Below are positions 53,995-64,000 of a DNA stretch of 64,000 bases, in pieces (position 1 is the first letter of the stretch; each line of letters opens with the position of its first letter). The stretch is taken from positions 9,114,001-9,178,000 of the forward strand of contig CAVNZM010000003.1 in NCBI GenBank assembly GCA_963693365.1, given 5' to 3'. The stretch is from Amoebidium appalachense (taxonomy: Eukaryota > Ichthyosporea). The notes beneath the pieces were generated by a model. That model searched no databases, was not told the DNA's origin, and saw only the letters and a list, made by a program, of their open reading frames with translations. The position numbers and the translations under genes were made by a program.

Positions 53995-53998
<4 letters not shown>

Positions 53999-54074
<76 letters not shown>
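53999..54074. repeat. (CT)n microsatellite
   Basis: About 38 CT units, followed by C-rich sequence and (CA)n. Confidence 0.95.
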
Positions 54075-54076
<2 letters not shown>

Positions 54077-54116
54077 CTCCACCCCCCCCTCACCCTCTCT
54101 TCCCCCCCTCCCCCCC

Positions 54117-54162
<46 letters not shown>

Positions 54163-54507
54163 AACCTTTTTCGCCGTCCCCTCTTCCCCATTTTGAGCTT
54201 CTATATCCCACATGCCCCTTTTTTCTCTTTGCCCTTACGCTCACGGAAGGCTGTTTTCTTTTTTTTGCTTTTGTATTTAATGCACTCTGGCAATCCCCCT
54301 TTTGAGACTGTGGCTGAGTTTCCTCCATTAGCCCCAATCGGTAATATTCCTTCAGGGTAGGCACGTGACCTCCACCTTACCCTCCCCCTCCCCTCCCCTT
54401 CCCCCTTCCCCTTCCCCCCCCCCCCCCCCCCTGCGTGCCCACAATACAAACCGTATTATCTGTTCGTGTGTGTGTGTGTGTGTGCGTGTGCGTGTGTGTG
54501 TGTATGA

Positions 54508-54566
<59 letters not shown>

Positions 54567-55135
54567 TGCGTGTGTTTTTGTGTGCCTATGCACGTCCACT
54601 CAGTCTGAGACATGTGCACATGTGTTTGTGGTTGTTCTGCACGTGAAATCCCATCTCCCCCACTCATGTTATCTGTTGCCTTCCATGCTGCACTCTCGCG
54701 CACCATCCCAATCTCCCCCCCCCCCCCCCCCCCCCCCCCCCACACACACATACCCCTCTCTTTCTCCCCCCCTCCCCCTCCCCCCCACCACCACCACACA
54801 CACACCCATCCCCACCCCCACCCATCGCTTCCTTTTCTCCCTCAACATGCAAGCACACTTGTATGCAAATTACCCGTTCCCCCACAATTATCTCCGCCTG
54901 CACGTTTTTTTTAATTTGGTAGGTTTTTATTTCTGGTTGTCTATTTTTTTGCGTTGTGCTGTGGTTGTTTTGTCTTCCATTGTCTCTTCCTCCATAAATA
55001 CAACCATCTAACGCATAGGACCCCCCCCCCCCTCCCCTCCCCTCTCCACACACACACGTACATACTTCTTCGCGGGGCAGAAAAAATTACAGAGACAACA
55101 CTCTTCTGCTCGAGGCTCGTACCCTGGCCACTGAC

Positions 55136-55182
<47 letters not shown>

Positions 55183-55988
55183 TTTCTCCCCTGGACCACA
55201 ACCACCACCACCATACTAACATCTCCCCTTTTAGCCTTTTACCGTACTCGCTCTGCTTCACGTGCACGTGAATTAGCATATAGGTATCCTCCCCCGTCTC
55301 GATCCCTCCCCCCGAGGGTTCCCTCTCCCCGTCCCTTAGAATTGCTTAAGTTCTGGTATAATTACGGTCACCAATTCGAAATCATAAAAGGTTTGCTAGG
55401 AAGGTGGCACGAATCAGTCGCCGTGGGTAGGAGCTTTTGTGAGGCATCCGGTGGTAATGATGGTGATTCGGGTGTGTGATCACGCATCATGATATGAAGA
55501 CATGCGTGAACCAACCTCGTGTTGACGCACATGGGCAAAACTGTCCAGATATCGGTGTCAACATAAAACTTTGAACAAGCCTCAATGCTTAGGTTAGCGT
55601 AGCGGCATTGAAGCTTTGTTGGGGTGGGGCCTTTATTAGCGGTATTACAGGTTTTAAAGTTACTTTCCTATTGGATATGAGTCATTTATTTACATCACCA
55701 GAAATAATCGCCATCACACTGTGCTTCTGGACAACCAATGGAATCGCTTTACAAATCGGTCTAACATTCCTTTTGAGTGACGGAAATTGGACCATCGAGG
55801 ATGCGCATGGGTTTTTTATCTTCCAAGAGAAAGAAAGCGAAACAAGAGACCTGAAAATTACTACAAACGTATGAGAATGCATAGACATTCAAATTCAGGT
55901 TCAAAAAAGCAGCACGGACATATGTATCGCAATATCAAAAGGTGGCATGTAAAATTTGCAACGGAATGCGTCATCCGGAAATCGCCCT

Positions 55989-55994
55989 TATAAA
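55989..55994 (+). promoter_or_regulatory. TATA box of the secreted protein gene
   Basis: TATAAA 71-76 bp upstream of the start codon at 56065, followed by CT-rich leader sequence and an A-rich context (ACAAACAAAC) at the ATG. Confidence 0.6.
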
Positions 55995-56064
55995 CTCCTT
56001 CGCATCTCCACTTTCTCCATTCACCGACCTCCGAAGCTTGAACCACCCACAACTACAAACAAAC

Positions 56065-56703
56065 ATGAAACTCACGTTTGTGCTGGCGGCCGTCGGTGCG
56101 CTCTGTGCCAGCGGCACCTACGCCAAGGACAACCCCGTCATGAACTGTGGCATGTGGGTGGCCAGCCACGGCAGCCCGGGCTGCGCTGGCAACACCAAGT
56201 TCATTGGCGTGTACAGGGAGTGCACGCGGTGGACCAGCAGCATTGGAAAGTGCACGCCAAGCAGGTGCTGCAAGAAGAGCCAGCCGGCGCCCAGCAAGCC
56301 CCAGCCACGACCCCAGCCCAACGGCGGCAGCCGCCCTAGCCGCCCCAACCGCCCCAGTCGGCCAAGCCGCCCCGCAGGCTCAAGCGAATACCAGAAGGGG
56401 TACATGGAAGCACAAAGAGATGCTTTGAAGGTGTGCCTTGAGGATGCCGGGGAAGACAAGAGGAAGAGAAGAGAGGCACTTTGGGAGGATGAGGAGGACA
56501 TGTGGGATATGAGGGGTAAGAGTGAGCAGCAGGAGGATGAATGGGATATGGGTAAGAGCGGGCAGGAAGGGGACGAGTGGGAGATGGGAAAGAGAGGGCA
56601 GCACGTCGAGGCTAGGAAGAGTGACTGGGACCGAGGGTATGATGATGCATGGGACAAAACTTATTATGCGTGCATGCGTAAATACGACGACTGGGTTTTC
56701 TGA
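56065..56703 (+). CDS. Secreted Cys-rich protein with acidic repeats
   Basis: Single exon, 212 aa. I chose the ATG at 56065 over the upstream in-frame ATG at 55942 because it starts a clear signal peptide (MKLTFVLAAVGALCASGTYA, cleavage after Ala20) and sits behind a TATA box. The mature N-terminus has six Cys (28, 40, 53, 63, 68, 69), suggesting a small three-disulfide domain, then a Pro/Ser/Arg linker (about 72-105). The C-terminal half has two more Cys (124, 203) and a tandem of three roughly 12-residue units rich in Asp, Glu, Trp and Met (residues about 144-179; DEWDMGKSGQ, DEWEMGKRGQ). No family recognised. Probably extracellular; wall, matrix or effector roles are all possible. Confidence 0.7.
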   Translation: MKLTFVLAAVGALCASGTYAKDNPVMNCGMWVASHGSPGCAGNTKFIGVYRECTRWTSSIGKCTPSRCCKKSQPAPSKPQPRPQPNGGSRPSRPNRPSRPSRPAGSSEYQKGYMEAQRDALKVCLEDAGEDKRKRREALWEDEEDMWDMRGKSEQQEDEWDMGKSGQEGDEWEMGKRGQHVEARKSDWDRGYDDAWDKTYYACMRKYDDWVF

Positions 56704-57071
56704 TCAACATGGGTTGTAAAGTCTTAAATCTATTTATCCACATGTACCATATAGGAAAGCGTGAAAAGCCGGCTGTTTTCAACAGCCTATAAACAATATT
56801 TGGCTGTAGTCGAGTTTCTACTTGCTGGGTGTTAGCAAATGCCAGAAAGCCTGCTACAATCAAGTGTAAACTGAACTTTGAGGGGTATGCAATAAGCAAG
56901 GACTGTGCTATGTGTAGCCGGGCTCTCATATGCTTTCCGAAAAAAAACTGCGCCGCTGCATGTATATTTTGGGCACGGCACCTAACAATCAGGGAGCTGC
57001 ACACAGATAATATAGTAGTAAGTTCAAATTATGCATCACCAATGCCCACTGTGTCTCCCAAACATGAAATG

Positions 57072-57277
57072 TCAAATAAAAGGTGGTATTTGAATATCGG
57101 AAGTCAAGTTGTCTTCGATGTTACACTGGAACATCACAGGTAGAACTCCTTGCTTACTAGATGCATGGATCAGCTTTCGAAACTCCTTCATTGTTTCAGC
57201 TTGCAAAGACTCTCCCCCTCCCTCTCTCCCATCCGGTGTTTTAGTCTTCGTATCGAGGTGCCTGAAGTTGATGTTGC
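57072..57277 (-). CDS. Last exon of an unknown gene
   Basis: Acceptor TTTTTTCCTCACACTGTCCTCAG is the best pyrimidine-tract acceptor in this part of the window. 68 codons follow up to TGA: a Lys/Asp/Glu-rich globular-looking C-terminus (ETMKEFRKLIHASSKQGVLP … IPPFI). A likely upstream exon lies around 57480-57400 (SYSNPSYGELEEGVKGAYYP), but its borders are unclear, and a similar NPYKGQL stretch with a GTGAGG donor is near 59045-59010. Family unknown. Confidence 0.5.
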
Positions 57278-57762
57278 CTGAGGACAGTGTGAGGAAAAAA
57301 GTTGCAGCGTCCCCCCCTCCCCCTCCCCCCCCCCCCCCCCCCCCCCCCCCCTTCCCCCTCCCTTTTCCCCTCCAAATCCCCCCTCTCCCCGGCACAGAAG
57401 GGGCCCATCTGCTCGGCTGGGTAATAGGCCCCCTTCACCCCTTCCTCCAGCTCCCCGTAGCTTGGGTTGCTGTAGGAGCCTCCTCAACCCTCCTTCCCCC
57501 CTTTCCCCCTCCCCCCCCTCCCCCCCTCCCCCCTCTAAAACAAACCCTCCCCCAACCCCAGTCCCGATCTCATATATAGGCCTCCGACAGTAATTGTCCC
57601 CCCCCCCCCCCCCCCCCCCCTCCCCCCTTTTTTCCTTCCCTCCAACCGTTAGCTTCATTTTTCTTTCACGTAGAATTTCGTTCCGGTTGTGTGTGTTTGT
57701 GTGTGTGTGTGTGTGTGTTTGTGCGTGTGTGCATGCGCTTGTGCATGTTTGTGTGTATATGT

Positions 57763-57767
57763 GTGAC

Positions 57768-57832
<65 letters not shown>
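57763..57832. repeat. (GT)n microsatellite
   Basis: A nearly pure GT array inside a wider 450-bp GT-rich stretch (57686-58110). Confidence 0.95.
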
Positions 57833-57838
<6 letters not shown>

Positions 57839-57863
57839 TGTGCACGTGCGTGTGTGCGTGCAC

Positions 57864-57900
<37 letters not shown>

Positions 57901-58732
57901 TGTGTGAACGTGAATGTGTGCATGTCTGATTGTGTGTGCTTTCGTGTACGTGTGGTACACGCGGGTGCGTGTGTGTGTGTGCCGGTGTGTGCAATATACA
58001 TGTGTGACGGTGTGTGTGTGGGCGTGTGTGTTAGAGATGTGCGTGTGTGTGTGTGTGTGCGCGTGCGCGCGTGCGTGTGTCACGTGTGTGCGCGCGCGCG
58101 TTTGTGGCGCACATCATCCACAGGCCCTTAGGTGTGAATGTATACATATAATAATACATCGCCACTAAGTGTGGATTACAAGAATGTGCACGAGCCAAAG
58201 GAACTTGACATCTTACTACTGGGTCGTCTTCTGCCCAAACGGGGCAAGCACCAGTTAGACTCTGATATAATGTATTGAAGACATAGGGACTTGTTAGAAT
58301 TAGTTAACCATTTTTCAGCTATACCACGGGTAGACGACTAAATGATCAACGGTTCCCGAACGTTAACGTTGTAACAAGGTTTGAACACATTGTCACGAAG
58401 ATTTGAAGGGTTTATTATAAGAAGGTCTGGACGTCCTTTTTATATTGACAAGTGAAGTTTGCTGTGAACGTGAATTGCCACATGCACAAACCAGCACGTG
58501 AGTATGTGATAATAAAATGAAACTGCAGGCACAGCACAAACACTCATGTCCACGCAGACGAGCAACCTGCCACACCATGCACCGTGTACATGTACAAGTT
58601 GTTTTTGAAGTTGTACATGTGTGTGGCACACCGGGTGCGACACCTGCGCGCACACATTCGCACACAGGCACACGGATTGAAACAGGCGCCGCGCCGCGGC
58701 ATACACACACATACACCCTCACACCCACCGTG

Positions 58733-58777
<45 letters not shown>

Positions 58778-58931
58778 ACACACGCACTCACACGCACGAC
58801 ACACACGCGTGGATTGCACGGATGTGTGCTGGTGTTTTGCGTGTGTGGTCGTTTCTTGAGGGAGTTCGAATTAGAAGAGTAAGGGTATCCCTTTAAACCT
58901 TTCAAAGTTCCACTTAAAGAGCAGCATTTTT

Positions 58932-58963
<32 letters not shown>

Positions 58964-59349
58964 ATTTTCGAAAGACGCAATGATATCGATGGGCCCACCT
59001 CACCTCCCCCGTCCCCCAGTTGGCCCTTGTAGGGGTTGTGGATCCCCCCCCCCCCCCCTCCCCCCCCCCTCCCCCCTCCCCCCCTCCCCCCTCCCCCTCT
59101 GCCCCCTCCCCCCACCAGCAGCCTGCCCCCGCCTGCCCCAGCTTTACAAGATTTTTGAAATCAAATGCGCAGGTTTGTGCATGAACAACTCACTTGTGCC
59201 CTACTGTGCACTCTCGGCACACTTGGCTGGGCCGAAGCTACAAATACGTGGCATAACCCCTGCAAATTGAATGGTCCGTTGGTCTAAGGGCCCACATTCA
59301 CTCCTTCCACACCAGAAACAACATCGTAAGACATATCATTCAGAAGGGC

Positions 59350-59780
59350 CCAACCCCATCAGCAGAATAAGCTGATGGAAGCTGAATCATTTCTGTTCCA
59401 ATAGCATAACTGTCCCGCAAAAAGCAGAATTATTCCGCTTCGAGCAGACCCATTCTTCATCTACGTGAATCAAGTTTCTTTTCCTGCTGCAAGCAGAATT
59501 GTTTTACTGTTTGGCGGAAATTTCTTCTTTTACTAGAATTTTCCCTTTCAGTAGATTGATTGTGACAGAAGCAGTATATTCTGCGATCTCCAGAATAGCT
59601 CTGTGTTTGCATAATCACGATATAGCCAAAACCAGAATTTGCAATTCTGCTTTTGCAGAATCACTTTTTTCTCTGAACAATATAGCCAGAAGCAGAGTAA
59701 TTCTGTGTTAGGGAAACTATTTTTGTTTTCGGCAGAATAATCCAGCTGCAGGCAAGTTGATTCTGCTGATGTGATGTGCC
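59350..59780. repeat. Cluster of GCAGAAT / ATTCTGC motifs
   Basis: At least ten copies or near copies of AGCAGAAT in either orientation occur within 430 bp, spaced irregularly at about 15-80 bp. The intervening sequence is AT-rich and unlike the neighbouring tracts. Confidence 0.6.
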
Positions 59781-60241
59781 CGGTCCCTTTCAGATGATTC
59801 CGTGCATGTGCCATTAATATTAGCATTATATGTATGGCACCCTGCCCACAGAGAGCAGTTATAGCGAGCTAATTTGTTTACACATATGATCTGCACACAT
59901 GCATGCACACACCGGTGCAAAAAAAGTGAATTATTGCAGATGAAATCAAGTTTCAGAGGAGCGCACCGGGGGAGAGGGGAGTGGGGTTAGGGGAGGGGGG
60001 AGGGGGGAGGGGGGAGGGGAAATCGATTGGCCCTTGGTGGTATAACCTTTGTTGTCTTTAAACTTTTGAATCCATCTCCTACCTTCTAGATCTGGAAAAA
60101 GGATGGGAGGGGAGGGAGGGGGGAGGAAGGCCAATCGATATCTGCCTAAAGGTGCCGGTCCCCTCAAATGCTAACCCAATTGGGGTGGGTGACTAGATCC
60201 CCCCCCCCCCCCCCTCCCCCCCCCCCCCCCTCCCCCTCCCC

Positions 60242-60272
<31 letters not shown>

Positions 60273-60432
60273 CATCAGTCGGGGAGGAAGAGGTGGTTCC
60301 TCCCCCCTCCCTCCCCCCTCCCCCGGCCCCCGGCCCCCCCCCCCCCCCCCCCCCCCCCCACACCCCCCACCCACCCACCCACCCACTCACCCACCACCAC
60401 CCCAGCGTGCTCGACTGTGAGTAGTCGATTGT

Positions 60433-61312
60433 GAGCCACTTTAGTGGCTCGAATGGGTCGAAATTGCCACTAAAGTGGCTCGTACCGGACGACCACCCCT
60501 GCCTGTAGCGTAGTGGACGAGAGTCGCCCGCGCTTTCTGGGTATGCCCAGTTAGCTGCTGAAGTTTCCTGCCTTTTTCGTCTTTGGACCAAGGTGATTGG
60601 TGTAATAAAATAGGGCGCCAGCGCTTGCCAACCAACAAGGGGTATCGTGTTTTTTTCGCATTCACACCTCGGCAGTCGACAGATATTTCAGCCCGGAAGC
60701 GGCCGCGCGCGGGTGAACCCCTTGAGGACGGTACATAAGGTACATAGTGAACTCGATGAAAAGACAATAAAAGCCTTCAAATTTTGCCGTTAGCATGCTA
60801 GAAACATACACTTTGCTTTCTGCTACTTTTTAAAGGTTTCCACGCACCTGGAAGCAACTATATTTTGACATAATCAAAAACTTGTCCAGAGAGCCCAGTT
60901 TGACTGGGGGGGGGGGGGGGGGGGGGGGGGGGGATGTGCTGCTCGATTCCGCCCGGCTGCCGACCTCCATTTTCGGTGGAGGAAGGCTATCTCCTACAGA
61001 ACGCTACTAAGTGATCTCGGTGAAATGACGACGCAAAAGCTTCAAATTTTGCAAGTAGCATGCCAACACTATGCTCTTTGTTTTCTACTAATTATTTTAG
61101 GGCGTAGCACACCGTGGGGAGGCAATATTTCGAACATAACCAAAATTTCGTCCAGAAAATTAAGATCTTCGCTTACAACCCCAAGTTTCCTGCGCAGTAT
61201 GAAGCAGACATTAGAGACGTCGATGTGTAGTTTGTTTTGTGAGTTTTGTATATTTACTACCACTTAATAGGGATCGCGCACAACTAGGTCATTCGAGCCA
61301 CAAAAGTGGCTC
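60433..61312. repeat. Diverged duplicated units with short palindromes
   Basis: Three near-identical hairpins, GAGCCACTTTAGTGGCTC (60433-60450), GCCACTAAAGTGGC (60466-60479) and GAGCCACAAAAGTGGCTC (61295-61312), bracket two diverged copies of a roughly 150-bp block (about 60750-60905 and 61018-61160) sharing TCAAATTTTGC, TAGCATGC and TTGTCCAGA-type segments. Confidence 0.6.
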
Positions 61313-61537
61313 AGATCGCCGGTCGGCTTATCAATATTTAGTAGATAACCATAAGGTGTAGACGTTACCCTCCTTGTCCCTCCTTGTGAAACTCCCAAAT
61401 TAGTCTACTAGTCTAAATAGGCATATGTCCCCATATACCCCCCCTCCCCCCTCCCTGAAGTCCCCCTCTGGCCATTAAGAGCTCTAGTCAAGGGCTGCAC
61501 GGTGTCAGTGTGTGTGTGTGTGTGTGCATGTGTGAAC

Positions 61538-61583
<46 letters not shown>

Positions 61584-62357
61584 GGGCTACGGGGATATAT
61601 TAGAGCTAATCAAAAAGGCTACCCCCCTCCCCCCTCCCCCCTGCCGCGCCCCCTTCCCCCCCCCCCCCCCCCCCTCCTCCCCTCCTTCCCCCACTCCCCC
61701 CCCCCCCCCCCACTCTCGCCACTCCCCCCCAACTCAACCCCCACCCCCCACCCCCCCTTCTCCAACCTGTACCAGCCCTAACCTAACCAACCACATCAAA
61801 AACAGTGCAAGCCGAATCAATGCTATGGTCAGGGTCAGAGTCGAGGGAACGGGACGCTGGGAGGCAAAGGGAAAGGCGGCGAGGTTCAAAAGTGAGAGTT
61901 ATGTGGTGTCTTTTGGTGGTGTTCTTTTATTTGGAAGGGGAGGCGAGGTGGGTGGGGGAGGGCAGGAATTGGAAACTAATGTTACTACGTATAACGTTTT
62001 TTATCTCTATGTTTGTGTGTGTGTGTGTTGGGAGAGGGGAGGGGAGGGGGAGAGGGGGGGGGGGGGGGGGAGAGCATAAAGCCTCGGTCCTCTGTGAGAA
62101 GTCACCGCTCGATCTAACCCCCCCCCCCCCCCCCCCTTGGTTACACTCTGGAGGGGCGCTATATCGTAGTGTGTCCATGTTCAAATCCTGCCCGAGATCC
62201 CAATTCGGTGACATCGCGGGGGGCCACTATACGGGGGGGGGGGGGGGGGGGGGGGGGGGGTGGAGAGGGGGGGGGGGGGGGGGGGGGGCGCTTATACTGA
62301 GGGCGCTATAACGAGCTGTGCTGAGAGTCTATACAACAAAGCTGCACGTGCATGCAG

Positions 62358-62884
62358 CATTCCAAATGCAGACACTCTAACCGAGGGATAACACCAATTC
62401 AGGAAGGGCTGAGTCCACTCCATTATGCCATCGCCAAGAAGTGCCAGTCAATCGTAGAACTGCTGCTGCAGAAGGGAGAGAATGCCTTGTCCCAAGTCAC
62501 ATATGTAAGTTTATCTCAAAACATAGGCTGAAATTCTATTGTTTATTTGATTTGTGCCGGACATTCCCCCTGTGAATGTACACTTCAGTAATTCTCCCCC
62601 CCCCCCCCCCCCCCCCCTTTTCTCTGGGGGCACACAAGGGCTCTTTCCGGAGCTCAACACCACCCTGTTCCCTCCCCCTTCTCATTGCCCAAACACATCA
62701 TCGTCTATGTGCTTGCTGCTGATTCGACAAGAACAATTTGGGGCAATAATACAGGCTGCAACAGTTTGACAGCAACAGCAATAGACTCGTGGCATTTTTA
62801 TTAACTTCTGGCGTTGTGCATGCGGGAAGTATATTACTTTCTTCAATAGTATCAGAAGATGGTTTTTGGCCCCCCCTTTCCCCC

Positions 62885-62972
<88 letters not shown>

Positions 62973-63070
62973 GAAAAGAAAAAAAAAAAGAAAGAAAGAA
63001 AAAGAGAGAGAGAAAGGAAAAAAAACAAAACAAAGAAAAGAAACCCCCTACCTCCTTTTATTTTTTACCC

Positions 63071-63101
<31 letters not shown>

Positions 63102-64000
63102 ACACTTGCACATTCAAAAAAGAAAAAGAGAGAGAGAGAAAGATTGCCCCCTAATACACACCCCTTTGCTTATACCTAGATCACAGTGATCTAAAACACT
63201 GTTCATGCAGGCAGGGGACACGTTCCTGCACGTGGCAGTCCGCAACCAAGCTCCCGAAATAACAACAATTCTTCTTGACGCTAGAAACAGGTTCGGAAGG
63301 ACCGAAATTGACAAGATCAACACGAAGGTAATTTTTTTTCTCCTGTTTGCAATGCTGTTTCACATGGATCTATGTTTTCTCTCTGTTGACAGCATTTACT
63401 TTTCTGGTTTTCGTCTCTCGTGATTTCTATGTTCTGCCCGAATTAGCAACTCCATATATCCATCCCCCCTCCCTCCCCCCCCCCCCCCCCCCCCCCCCCC
63501 CGGGTTGATCTGGTTGGCCGTACTATTATTCACTTCTTGTGTGATGGTGCTGCATACAGTGTTAGTTACAAGTATGAATTCCGGGGTTTACAGCCATTCA
63601 ATAGAGTTTAATCCTGAGCTGTAACTTGGCATTATGATGCGCGTGATCTGTGGCCCTCTATGTTTCCTTCTATAAGTTGTGTGAATGAAATTAATCCACC
63701 CCCCCCCCCCCCCCCCCCTCCCGGGGGGGGTGGGTGGGGTGGGGGGGGGGCACACCCACACCCACACAGACACACAGACACACACACACACCTTTTTGTG
63801 GTGATGTAAACTAACTACAAACTTTTGTACCCACACTCCCACATACACCCAACCCACACACAAACACACACACCCATCCAGACCGTGCACCACCCCCCTT
63901 CTTCTGGCCGGCATGGAGGGTGCCGATGACTGCGTAAGGTTCTGCTGTCGAGGGGTGCCAACGCAAACCACTACGTCAGGGTTGGATAAACTCTTTCTTA
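62358..64000 (+). CDS. Ankyrin-repeat protein, internal exons, runs off the right edge
   Basis: Exon 62358-62504 (acceptor CATGCAG, donor GTAAGT) codes for GLSPLHYAIAKKCQSIVELL. Exon 63211-63327 (acceptor CATGCAG, donor GTAATT) codes for GDTFLHVAVRNQAPEITTILL. A third starts at 63882 and codes for PLLLAGMEGADDCV followed, one base out of frame, by LLSRGANANHY. All three are classic ankyrin units (TPLH.A … LL..GA). The first two exons are phase 0 and join cleanly. The third needs one more base near 63938 (GTAAGG) and possibly a change in its C-run. In the first exon an alternative earlier start in another frame (SLYNKAARACSIP) would also need one extra G at about 62385. The 5' exons are not found. 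Ankyrin repeats bind proteins; no specific role can be given. Confidence 0.75.
62886..62960. repeat. (CA)n microsatellite in an ankyrin gene intron
   Basis: About 37 CA units, followed by an A/AAAG-rich stretch, between the first two ankyrin exons. Confidence 0.95.

Larger units (their letters stand above)
57278..62357. other. Mostly gene-free, repeat-bearing region
   Basis: Contains C-runs and GT/CA arrays (57.3-58.1 kb, 58.65-58.8 kb), complex DNA (58.1-58.65 kb), C-runs and CT pieces (58.9-59.1 kb), a motif cluster (59.35-59.78 kb), G/C tracts (59.96-60.4 kb), duplicated units with palindromes (60.43-61.31 kb) and G/C/GT tracts (61.5-62.3 kb). Parts may be introns of the unknown minus-strand gene or of the ankyrin gene. 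No further exon could be supported. Confidence 0.45.

Noticed and set aside
55608-55874. 88-codon frame with a hydrophobic N-terminal half
   Set aside because: Short, unsupported by splice or promoter signals, and it lies in the upstream region of the secreted-protein gene.

Overview
This is eukaryotic nuclear DNA. Coding blocks join into spliced genes across GT-AG introns with consistent reading phase, TATA boxes precede some genes, and non-LTR and tyrosine-recombinase retroelements are present. The introns and spacers are packed with poly-G/poly-C runs and (CA)n, (GT)n and (CT)n microsatellites; these produce most of the long open frames and are not genes. The gene set (a PACSIN/syndapin-like F-BAR protein, a ZTRAF1/CYHR1-like RING-TRAF protein, a ferroportin-like carrier, a CoA-type Nudix hydrolase) is animal-like. 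A unicellular relative of animals or an early-branching invertebrate would fit, but the taxon cannot be fixed from the sequence alone.

Layout. 0-9.5 kb: an orphan 457-codon frame (1804-3177), a possible terminal exon (5073-5276), a decayed endonuclease/RT non-LTR element (LINE-1, about 5278-8743), a 125-bp SINE-like insert, and an unknown ORF (to 9453). 11.9-24.6 kb, minus: a ten-exon RING / TRAF-type zinc finger / MATH-like gene. 25.1-25.7 kb, minus: a possible two-exon small membrane protein. 26.0-27.4 kb, minus: an intronless ferroportin-like transporter. 28.2-32.8 kb, plus: a three-exon Nudix CoA diphosphatase whose first intron is 2.8 kb, much of it CT repeat. 35.3-44.1 kb, minus: a twelve-exon F-BAR gene of 572 codons. 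44.9-50.7 kb: a nest of mobile elements. 56.1-56.7 kb, plus: a secreted Cys-rich protein. 57.1-57.3 kb, minus: a last exon of an unknown gene. 62.4 kb to the right edge, plus: an ankyrin-repeat gene.

The most unusual object is at 47039-50447: a 3.4-kb tyrosine-recombinase element with split direct repeats (A1 ... B1-A2 ... B2), as in PAT/Kangaroo/Ngaro DIRS-like retrotransposons. It codes only for a zinc-finger Gag-like protein and a recombinase; no reverse transcriptase is visible. It sits inside the RT frame of a second non-LTR element (LINE-2), and removing it, keeping one shared base, restores that frame. LINE-2 also appears to have a roughly 125-bp internally deleted SINE-like derivative at two other places.

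Other general observations: several 3' splice sites lie directly against (CA)n tracts, and single-base G-run shifts break otherwise conserved exons, which points to homopolymer length errors or variation.
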